The notes under the pieces are model-generated. The model had not been told where the DNA came from. It made no database searches and saw nothing but the letters and a program-made list of their open reading frames with translations. A program made the position numbers and the translations under genes. A DNA stretch of 64,000 bases from Pegoplata infirma (taxonomy: Eukaryota > Arthropoda > Insecta > Diptera > Anthomyiidae): assembly GCA_963921195.1 (NCBI GenBank), contig OY992537.1:204190581-204254580 (forward strand), written 5' to 3'. Each line of letters opens with the position of its first letter. Position 1 is the first letter of the stretch. Below, piece by piece: positions 55,070 through 64,000 of the stretch.

Positions 55070-57662
55070 GTACCTTTTATAAAAAGTATCTTTTATAAAA
55101 GGTTCCTTTATAAAAAGTACCTTTTATAAAAAGTACCTTTTATAAAAAGTACCTTTTATAAAAAGTACCTTTTATAAAAAGTACCTTTTATAAAAAGTAC
55201 CTTTTATAAAAAGTACCTTTTATAAAAAGTACCTTTTATAAAAAGTACCTTTTATAAAAAGTACCTTTTATAAAAAGTACCTTTTATAAAAAGTACCTTT
55301 TATAAAAAGTACCTTTTATAAAAAGTACCTTTTATAAAAAGTACCTTTTATAAAAAGTACCTTTTATAAAAAGTACCTTTTATAAAAAGTACCTTTTATA
55401 AAAAAGTACCTTTTATAAAAAGTACCTTTTATAAAAAGTACCTTTTATAAAAAGTACCTTTTATAAAAAGTACCTTTTATAAAAAGTACCTTTTATAAAA
55501 AGTACCTTTTATAAAAAGTACCTTTTATAAAAAGTACCTTTTATAAAAAGTACCTTTTATAAAAAGTACCTTTTATAAAATGTACCTTTTATAAAAAGTA
55601 CCTTTTATAAACAGTACCTTTTATAAAAAGTACCTTTTATAAAAAGTACCTTGTATAAAAAGTACCTTTAATAAAAAGTATCTTTTATAAAAAGTACCTT
55701 TTATTCAAAGTACCTTTTATAAAAAGTACCTTTTATAAAAAGTATCTTTTATAAAAAGTACCTTTTATAAAAAGTACCTTTTATAAAAAGTACCTTTTAT
55801 AAAAAGTACCTTTCATAAAAAAAAATTTTATAAAAAATACCTTTTATAAAAAGTATCTTTTATAAAAAGTACCTTTTATAAAAAGTGCCTTTTATAAAAA
55901 GTAACTTTTATAAAAAGTACCTTTTATAAAAAGTACCTTTTATAAAAAGTACCTTTTATAAAAAGTACCTTTTTATAAAAAGTACCTTTTATAAAAAGTA
56001 CCTTTTTATAAAAAGTACCTTTTATAAAAAGTACCTTTTATAAAAAGTACCTTTTATAAAAAGTACCTTTTATAAAATGTACCTTTTATAAAAAGTACCT
56101 TTTATAAAAAGTACCTTTTATAAAAAGTATTTTTTATAAAAAGTACCTTTTATAAAAAGTCCCTTTTATAAAAGTACCTTTTATAAAAAGTACCTTTTAT
56201 AAAAAGTACCTTTTGTAAATAGTACATTTTATAAAAAGTACCTTTTAAAAAAAGTACCTTTTATAAAAAGTACCTTTTATAAAAAGTACCTTTTATAAAA
56301 AGTACCTTTTATAAAAAGTACCTTTTATAAAAAGTACCTTTTCTAAAAAGTACCTTTTATAAAAAGTACCTTTTATAAAAAGTACCTTTTATAAAAAGTA
56401 CCTTTTATAAAAAGTACCTTTTATAAAAAGTACCTTTTATAAAAAGTACCTTTTATAAAAAGTACCTTTTATAAAAAGTACCTTTTATAAAAAGTATCTT
56501 TTATAAAAAGTAACTTTTATAAAAAGTAACTTTTATAAAAAGTACCTTTTATAAAAAGTACCTTTTATAAAAAGTACCTTATATAAAAAGTACCTTTTAA
56601 AAATAGTACCTTTTGTAAAAAGTACCTTTTATTCAAAGTACCTTTTATAAAAAGTACCTTTTATAAAAAGTATCTTTTATAAAAAGTACCTTTTATAAAA
56701 AGTACCTTTTATAAAAAGTACCTTTCATAAAAAAAAATTTTATAAAAAATACCTTTTATAAAAAATACCTTTTATAAAAAGTATCTTTTATAAAAAGTAC
56801 CTTTTATAAAAAGTGCCTTTTATAAAAAGTACCTTTTATAAAAAGTACCTTTTATAAAAAGTACCTTTTATAAAAAGTACCTTTTATAAAAAGTACCTTT
56901 TATAAAAAGTACCTTTTATAAAAAGTATCTTTTATAAAAAGTACCTTTTATAAAAAGTACCTTTTATAAAAAGTACCTTTTATAAAAAGTACCTTTTATA
57001 AAAAGTACCTTTTATAAAAAGTACCTTTTATAAAAAGTACCTTTTATAAAAAGTACCTTTTATAAAAAGTACCTTTTATAAAAAGTACCTTTTATAAAAG
57101 TACCTTTTATAAAAAGTATTTTTTATAAAAAGTACCTTTTATAAATAGTACATTTTATAAAAAGTACCTTTTAAAAAAAGTACCTTTTATAAAAAGTACC
57201 TTTTATAAAAAGTACCTTTTATAAAAAGTACCTTTTATAAAAAGTACCTTTTATAAAAAGTACCTTTTATAAAAAGTACCTTTTATAAAAAGTACCTTTT
57301 ATAAAAAGTACCTTTTATAAAAAGTACCTTTTATAAAAAGTACCTTTTATAAAAAGTACCTTTTATAAAAAGTACCTTTTATAAAAAGTACCTTTTATAA
57401 AAAGTACCTTTTATAAAAAGTACCTTTTATAAAAAGTACCTTTTATAAAAAGTACCTTTTATAAAAAGTAACTTTTATAAAAAGTAACTTTTATAAAAAG
57501 TACCTTTTATAAAAAGTACCTTTTATAAAAAGTACCTTTTATAAAAAGTACCTTTTAAAAATAGTACCTTTTGTAAAAAGTACCTTTTATAAAAAGTACC
57601 TTTTATAAAAAGTACCTTTTATAAAAAGTACCTTCTATAAAAAGTACCTTTTATTAAAGGTA
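55070..57662. repeat. 16-bp satellite array, about 160 copies (2.6 kb)
   Basis: The unit is TTTTATAAAAAGTACC, repeated almost without interruption. The unit is close to self-complementary, with TTTTATAAAA and GTAC each palindromic. Rare variants (GTATC, GTAAC, TTCAAAG, a block 'cataaaaaaaaatttt') act as landmarks and show an internal duplication. The array is bounded on both sides by sequence of the 145-bp unit ('ttggtactttt'), which suggests its origin. No ORF of note. Confidence 0.95.
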
Positions 57663-57797
57663 CCGAAAGTACACTTTTTGGTACTTTTTTATTTCCTGAG
57701 GTATAAATAAAACAAACTTTTAAGTTTTTTAAATCATCACATTGGTGGAGGGTATTTAAAGATTCGACACAGCCGACTATAGCTTTCTTACTTGTTT

Positions 57798-57998
57798 TCT
57801 TTAAAAATGTTGATACCGATGCATTGAAAGCAAATATTTTTTAAAAAATTGTTATCGACACATCGATAATAAATTTTCTTTAGAAAATTTTATAAAACGT
57901 TATCGATAACTTTCCAAAATTATTTGTTAGCCTCTACCCATATTAATTAAATTTATTTTTTATTTAATAAATGTTTTTTTCAATTTCTTTCGTTGCAG
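57798..57998. other. End of the last intron with an ATCGATAAC patch and acceptor
   Basis: 57800-57925 holds 'gttatcgacacatcgataat' and 'cgttatcgataact', matching the repeat at 52618-52720 and 63240-64000. The acceptor 'caatttctttcgttgcag' ends at 57998. Confidence 0.6.
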
Positions 57999-58129
57999 AT
58001 ATGCTAATGATATCTGAATTTGAAGACTATTATCCTAATTCATCAGCGACATCAATCTTCAAATCTTTTAAAACTCTTCTAAATTCAAGTATAGTATATT
58101 TACTACTCAACTACTATCAACAACATTGA
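57999..58129 (+). CDS. DIP-family protein, exon H (C-terminus and stop)
   Basis: The final exon reads DMLMISEFEDYYPNSSATSI, FKSFKTLLNSSIVYLLLNYY and QQH, then TGA at 58127-58129. It joins exon G in phase 1 (G+AT, Asp), giving a continuous frame from exon A. An acidic/Tyr stretch is followed by NSS (a possible glycan site) and a moderately hydrophobic tail (SIVYLLLNYY). Many DIPs are GPI-anchored, so this tail may be the cleaved GPI signal, but it is shorter and less hydrophobic than usual. An alternative last exon outside the window cannot be excluded. The acceptor is strong (long pyrimidine tract plus TTGCAG). Confidence 0.8.
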
Positions 58130-58881
58130 CATCATGTGGTAGATGTGTTGTAACAACATGGTTTAGAAACGGTTTTGTCATATCATCAGTAAGAATATTA
58201 TATTTTATAAGAATAGACATGCCACGTGATTTGGTTGCGTCAAAAATGCTTTATTAATAAAATGCAGAAAAAAATAAGAAATACGTTGGGTTAAAAACGT
58301 TTTTAAAAATATTGTTCAAAGAAAGTTTAAAAAATATTTTTTGTTTAAGAACCAAAATCTGTTTTTAGCTGAAGCATGTTTAAAAAATAAAATATTCTTT
58401 AATAAAAAAAAGTCTTCTAGGAAAAAATAAAAAAAAAAAATCTATTGCTGTAAAATTGTTAAACTTTATGTTTTGTTAAAAATTATTTTCGCTGTAAATT
58501 TTCTTCTTTTTCTTATAAAATTTTTATTTAAATGCAATGTAAATTTATTTTTAAAGCAACAAAAAAATGTAAGAAAAAAACAGACACTTTAGTGTATGAC
58601 TGAAAATATTATACTCAAAAACCAGGGATATATACCAAAAAGGATAAAAAATATATACAAATATTGATATAAACCTAAAAATAAACATAAATATATATGG
58701 ATTGTAAGTAAAAAACAGAGACTTGGGAAGAATTTTTTCAGAATTAAGATTTTTTAACGATTTTAAAATGTCTTCGTTATGATTTTTATAAATTTAACTT
58801 TAATTCCTGATAAGAATTTTTTCAGATGAGAGTGCTGCTGATGTAAAAGCTAAGTTGTATCCTGATATCGTATTCAGTTTA
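58130..58881 (+). other. 3' UTR and downstream sequence
   Basis: AT-rich and noncoding. The first AATAAA is at 58256-58261, 127 bases after the stop, with further A-rich candidates near 58390 and 58430. Nothing else is recognised. Confidence 0.55.
58256..58261 (+). promoter_or_regulatory. Candidate poly(A) signal of the DIP-family gene
   Basis: First canonical AATAAA after the stop codon. In AT-rich sequence such hexamers are common by chance, so its use is inferred from position only. Confidence 0.4.
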
Positions 58882-59700
58882 CCCGACTAAAACAAAACAT
58901 ATATCATTTGATCCCAAAAATGGAGGATCCAAAAATATGTGATTATATCTTATAAGATCAAATTTGATATAATTAGATGCAATTAGATCCCAAAAATGGA
59001 ACGGCCCGAGTAAAAAAGTTTTGATATAATCATATAGTTTTTTATATAATTGTATATAAATAGATCCATCATTTGATCCCAAAAATGGAGGATCTAAAAA
59101 TATAAGATTATATCTTATTATATCAAATTTTATATAATTAGATATAATTAGATCCCAAAAATGGAACGGTAAATTTCATCTGATTTGATATTAAAGATCA
59201 TATTAGATCTAATAAGATATAATTAAATATTATTAGATCTTATTAGATCTAATTTTTTATTATATCAAATTAGATAATATTTACCGTTCCATTTTTGGGA
59301 TCTAATTATATCTTTTTATCTATATTTTTATCTAATAAGATATAATCATATATTTTTGGATCCTCCATTTTTGGGATCAAATGTTATATAACACCGTATT
59401 ATTTTTTTTTAGTCGGGGGTATATATGATCTTAATTGATATTATAAAAAAATAGATCTTATAAGATCTAATAATATATAATAACATCTTATTAGATCTAA
59501 TATGATCTTCAATATCAAATTTGATGAAATTTACCGTTCCATTTTTTTGATCTTATTATGTCTAATAATATCAAATTTGATCTAATAAGATATAATCATA
59601 TATTATTGGATCCTCCATTAGTGGGATCAAATGATTGATCAATTTATATATAATTATATTACAAATTATATGATTACATCAAAACTTTTTTACTCGGGTA
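58882..59700. repeat. Interleaved AT-rich inverted repeats, CCCGA(C/G)TAAAA family
   Basis: CCCGACTAAAAC at 58882 pairs with 'ttttttagtcggg' ending at 59417. CCCGAGTAAAAAAGTTTTGA at 59005 pairs with 'tcaaaacttttttactcggg' ending at 59698. 'gatcccaaaaatggaggatc' appears repeatedly in both orientations. The two pairs overlap instead of nesting, so duplication or recombination between copies is likely. Confidence 0.7.
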
Positions 59701-60188
59701 GTTTGACCACCCAAATACAAAAAGGTTTATGTATAATTATATATTATTTAATACAACTATATATAATTATATAAAAATTATATACAGGCTCGACTAAAAA
59801 TAAATATACAGGTCCATATATAATTTGAAATTGAGCCATATTTAATTTGATTGCCCCAACACGTATTTGGATAAAATAAGATGATGAAATTGGTGGATCA
59901 AAATAGCTCAAAACTTGTTATATTAGATTAAATATGATCGTTTTTGATCCGAATATTGAGTTTATCTAATTTGATATAATTGTATATAATTTTATATCAT
60001 AAGATAAAATATGTAGAATTTTGCATAAAATATTTTTTTTTTTATTTCATCATTTTCAAATTTATCGGGAATTGCAAAAAAAATCTGTCTGGGACTTAGA
60101 AATTAAAAAAAAAAAATCGAAATTTAAAAATTTTTTTCTTAAAACTTTGTTAATAAATTTTTACTTCAAACCGAAAAAAATTTACCAA

Positions 60189-60816
60189 CCCAAGTAAAAA
60201 AGTTCCGATATAGTTGTATATAATTTTATAAACATCATGTATGATTAAATAGAATTATATAGAATTTGATGCGAAAAATGAGTCGATAAAACTATATAAA
60301 ATTTGATCAATGTTTCATATATTGTGATAAATTTTTTATATAATTTTATGCGAAATTTGGACCCCTATTTTTATATAATAATAGCAAAATTATATAATTA
60401 GATATAATTATATAAAAATATATAAAATTGTATAAAACTGTATAAAACTGTATAAAACTATATAAAGTTACATAAAATTATATCAAGTTTTATATAAATC
60501 ATAAAATTTTGTTTTAATTATATATAATTATATATAATTTTATGTAACTTTATATAGTTTTATACAGTTTTATACAATTTTATATATTTTTATATAATTA
60601 TATCTAATTATATAATTTTGCTATTATTATATAAAAATAGGGGTCCAAATTTCGCATAAAATTACATAAAAAATTTATCAAAATATATGATACATTTATC
60701 AAATTTTATATAGTTTTATCGACTCATTTTTCGCATCAAATTCTATATAATTCTATTTAATCATATATGATGTTTATAAAATTATATACAACTATATAGG
60801 AACTTTTTTACTCGGG
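60189..60816. mobile_element. Full-length palindromic AT-rich element, 628 bp
   Basis: The left arm from 'cccaagtaaaaaagttccga' is mirrored to 'aacttttttactcggg' at 60816. 'tatatagaatttgatgcgaa' and 'atttggacccctatttttat' occur on both sides in reverse, down to a loop of about 40 nt around 60505. Same end family as 30807-31505. Confidence 0.85.
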
Positions 60817-61016
60817 AAAAATATTTTTTATCCAGGACTTCGAAAATTCTACAAAACTTTTTAAGGACTTTTTTTCAAAATTTGGCTAATTTTTTTTTTG
60901 TTTAAATCATTTTTAATGAAATTTTTAACTCCAAAACGCAAAAATTATTTGTGTCTGGAAATTTTAAAAAATTTTCTCGGGACTTAGAAAACTTTTTTCC
61001 CCCAATTCAGCACCAT

Positions 61017-61815
61017 ATATGAGGAGTCGCAGAACAAAACGTACTTTTTCGCATTTTTTGACAAATTGATTTTTTGTTCTTTTTATATTATTTGGTTCGA
61101 AATCTATCAGAAAAAAATTCCATAGCGTGAATTATTTTTGTTTTTCATCAAGAAAATGGATTCCTTTAAAATTGGTGTGTAACAAAACGTACTTTTTTGT
61201 TAATTTTTTATCAAAACGTACTTTTTTCATTGTATTTCATATGCAAGATTTTTCATAATTTTATAATATGCCATTTTACTCTTATACTTATTCCATATAC
61301 ATATAAATGCCCACCAAGATTTTTTGAGGCCTTCTTGCAGGCCAGTGAAGGATTTCCCACTTATCCTTATTGGTCTATTTTCACCCCACAACTACAGTAT
61401 GGGGGTACATTAACTTTGCCAATTCGTGAGTAACGTATCTAAATATGAGCCAATGAAGCTCTTTTGTAGTTTTTAATAAATAAGAACATTTTTGAAACAC
61501 TCGATCAAAATAGTATCGTCTAAAAAAATACGCACATCAAAACGTCGTTTTTCAATTATTTTTAAACAAAACGTACTTTTTTCATTATTTTTTAACAAAA
61601 CGTACTTTTTCCAAAGTAAAAGTGGTTTTATATTAAACATCCTTAACATATAATGTGGTGACTTATGGCAGTTTGATGCATCTCTTGATAAGCAAAAAAC
61701 TTGTTACCATATTCAGGTTCATGCCGTTTTTTAAAGGGGCGAAATAAATAAACCCCAATTTCCCAAATAATTTTAATATGCGAAAAAGTACGTTTTGTTC
61801 TGCAGCTCCTCATAT
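61017..61815. mobile_element. TIR element with 38-bp ends and AACAAAACGTACTTTTT motifs
   Basis: ATATGAGGAGTCGCAGAACA on the left continues to 'aaaacgtactttttcgcat'. The right end is the reverse complement with one or two mismatches. The interior repeats 'aacaaaacgtactttttt' at about 61192, 61212, 61566 and 61599. Small open frames inside show no recognised domain. Confidence 0.75.
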
Positions 61816-63239
61816 ATGTATATCTCATCTTGTATGAGGTCAGACATGGAGTTGTATATCATATATTTATTTATGTAATCTTGTATGAGGTCATTTATGG
61901 AGTCATATAAAATATTATTTGCAATGTCTAATTTAATAAAGCTTTATATATTGTATGTGGAGCAACACATGATTTGATATCCTTTTATATGGCACCATAT
62001 TAAATTTTGGGTGTAAAACTTAATACAAGATACATTTACATATAATTATGTAAAGTACTGTGTATGGCCATATATAAATATAATAAATAATATGTTGCTA
62101 TATCTAAACTTTTTTAGTCGGGGGTAACAGTTTTCAGAAAATTGGATAAAATAAGATTAAATTGTATATAACTTGATAAAATTATATATAATTATATCCA
62201 GGACTCGGTGGATATAATTTTATGAAATTAGATAAAATTATATTAAATTTCCTTAAATTTTCTGAAGCCTTTATATATTAATCTTGTATAATTATATATA
62301 ATTTTGTATAATTTTTTATGAAATTATATATAATTATATATATTTTTTTTACTCGATCCCTAATTTTAATACCTGCTCATATCGGTATGTGCTCGAATTA
62401 CACAAAATATTATCTCTTATCCTTTTTCTTCTTACGGCTCTTTTATTAAATTTTCTGAAGCCTTTCTATATAATCTAGTATAATTATATATAATTTTGTA
62501 TAATTTTTATCAAATTCCCGCATGTTCTAGAATTTTGAAAAATATTATCTCTTGTCCTTTTTCTTCTTACGGCTCTGTTATGTAAAGATCAACACATATG
62601 TATACATAAATAACCAAAAATGTAAATATTTTATGATAGTTAAGTTTATACATATTCAAGTATAGACATGTGAGTATTAAGCCGGAACGATTTTAGTTAT
62701 TTTTCGATTTTCAAAAATGGGTACTGCAGCAAAGTTGTTGAATGGTGAAAAAAACAAATTAAGAAAAACTTAGCTTAATCCGATTAAAATTTAATATGCG
62801 TTCTTTATTGAGGCATAAACTTAGAAATATATGATGCTGAAGTAGTCAAAAATTTGTATCAGCTATAAAAAGCTTTTATTTATAAGTCTTCTTATAAAGC
62901 TGAATTATCCAACTAAACCCCTTCTAAAACTCCTCATTTTTGCAACCATTCTTATTTTTCTCGAGTTCCAATTTTGAAAATTAAAAAAAAAATAAAATCT
63001 AAAATCACTCCGGTGTAATGGGTTTTGATTGTATAGTAAAAAATAGTGTATAAGTACTCACAAATCTTAGCTAGTAGTTGTACGATATCAAAATATAAAT
63101 TTATAAATACAATATACATAGACAAATATAAAAATTGTTATACTTACCATATATCAAATATAAAGTTAAAAAAAATGTAAAAAGTAAAAAAAAAAAGAAA
63201 TATTGAAAAATTTTTTTAAAAAAATATTTTCTATAACAA
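61816..63239. other. AT-rich downstream sequence, fragments of CCCGACTAAAA elements
   Basis: 'actcgatccc' at 62352 and 'tttttagtcggggg' at 62109 are lone ends of the AT-rich family. 'aattatatataattttgtat' runs recur at 62170-62350 and 62460-62520. 'cccttttcttcttacggctc' occurs twice (62420, 62560), showing a roughly 140-bp duplication. No gene seen. Confidence 0.45.
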
Positions 63240-64000
63240 AAATGAAGGCTTTTAAAATGGTTATCGATAACACATTTTTCTCAAAAAAATAAGTTATCGA
63301 TGTCAACTTTTTTTGTAAAGAAAATTAGTAACCGATAACAAACTTTTTTAAAGAAAATTTGTAATCGATAACAAACTTTTCTAAAGAAAATTTGAAATCG
63401 ATAACAAACATTTCTTAAGAATGTAAGTTATCGATGTATCGATAACAAACTTTTCTTTATCGATAACAAACTTTTCTGTATCGATAACAAACTTTTCCCA
63501 TATCGATTTTGATATATTTTTTCAGAAAATTAGTTATCGATAACAAGCTTTTTTAGGAACATTTATTTATCAATGTATTGATAACAAATTTTTCAATGAA
63601 AATTAGTTATCGATTCACAGATATATCGATAACAAACATTTCTAGAGAAAATAAGTTATCAATGAATCGATACCAACATTCTAAAGAAAATAGATATGTA
63701 ATCGATGTTTCAAAAACAACATTTAAGAAAAACTAGTTATCGATAACAGACTTTTCCATAGAAAATTTGTTGTGGATGTGTCGATAAAAATTTTTTAAGA
63801 AAATATGTTATCGATTTATCGATGTATCGATAACAAACCTTTCTAGATAAAATTAGTTATCTATAACAAAATTGTAAAGAAAAAAGTTATGTAATCGATG
63901 TTTCAATAAAAACATTAAAAAAAACCATCGAAGCATCGATAACAAACATTTTTAAAAAAAATTGTTGTTGATGTGTCGATAAAAACTTTTCTAACAAAAA
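63240..64000. repeat. TATCGATA-rich degenerate tandem repeat field
   Basis: 'atcgataacaaacttttct' with a following 'aagaaaattagttatcgat' recurs roughly every 30-60 bp, over 15 times, with many variants, to the window end. Each unit contains palindromic TATCGATA or ATCGAT. The array continues beyond the window. Smaller patches are at 52618-52720 and 57800-57925. Confidence 0.75.

Larger units (their letters stand above)
53298..57797 (+). mobile_element. Helentron/mini-me-like composite carrying two tandem arrays
   Basis: It starts at 'tataccctccactctggtga' with 'agcgatgtccgtctgtctg' and about eight GTCC/GTCT units (53431-53473). It ends at 'ggtggagggtatttaaagat', the hairpin 'tcgacacagccgacta' and 'ctttcttacttgttt' (57797). 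Between are a second start-like block ('gagtaatatgactgactgac', 54059), the 145-bp array and the 16-bp satellite. It may be one element with expanded arrays or the 5' part of one copy joined to the 3' part of another. Confidence 0.5.

Noticed and set aside
55070..57662. CRISPR-like array
   Set aside because: The 16-bp unit is contiguous with no spacers, and the genome is clearly animal. This is a satellite.

Overview
This is a eukaryotic window, best read as the 3' part of one large fly gene embedded in very AT-rich, transposon-packed introns. Eight consecutive plus-strand exons splice in frame (1,065 coding bases in the window, 354 residues and a stop). They encode an immunoglobulin-domain neuronal surface protein of the DIP (Dpr-interacting protein) / lachesin-like family. 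Residues read directly include the end of Ig domain 1, all of Ig domains 2 and 3, a short hydrophilic stalk and a short C-terminus. The first exons lie upstream. The DIP-like protein, the Jockey-type element and the GTCC/GTCT-bearing Helentron-like ('mini-me'/DINE-like) repeats all point to a dipteran. Intron size and AT content suggest a calyptrate (blowfly/housefly-like) genome, but I cannot name the species.

Layout. 1-3325: intron upstream of the first visible exon. 3326-3533: exon A (end of Ig1). 3534-20431: a 16.9-kb intron with an 850-bp-armed inverted minisatellite, two Helentron-like copies and a multi-level transposon nest (9592-15999). That nest holds an intact two-ORF Jockey-type retrotransposon with a 10-bp target-site duplication. 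20432-20590: exon B (first half of Ig2). 20591-43148: a 22.6-kb intron with many TIR elements, a 948-bp palindrome, two decayed RNase-H-type non-LTR retrotransposons, a GC-rich minisatellite and a probable tRNA-Lys primer-binding site from an LTR element. 43149-43277, 43711-43848 and 44213-44365: exons C, D and E (rest of Ig2, all of Ig3). 44366-49503: intron with a 1.95-kb near-perfect palindrome. 49504-49557 and 50421-50513: stalk exons F and G. 50514-57998: intron with a roughly 2.6-kb array of a 16-bp satellite that appears to have grown out of a 145-bp repeat inside a Helentron-like element. 57999-58129: last exon, with stop and a nearby poly(A) signal. 58130-64000: 3' UTR/intergenic DNA with a cluster of AT-rich palindromic elements and a TATCGATA-rich repeat field at the window end.

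The only host gene I can support is the DIP-family gene. The only intact transposon genes are the two Jockey ORFs on the minus strand. All visible junctions between exons A and H are phase 1, as expected for Ig-domain exons. The most unusual structures are the long palindromes inside transcribed introns (they would fold into long double-stranded RNA), the satellite with its embedded duplication, and the depth of transposon nesting. I found no CRISPR array, operon or prokaryotic feature, and no clear evidence of an entirely new system.
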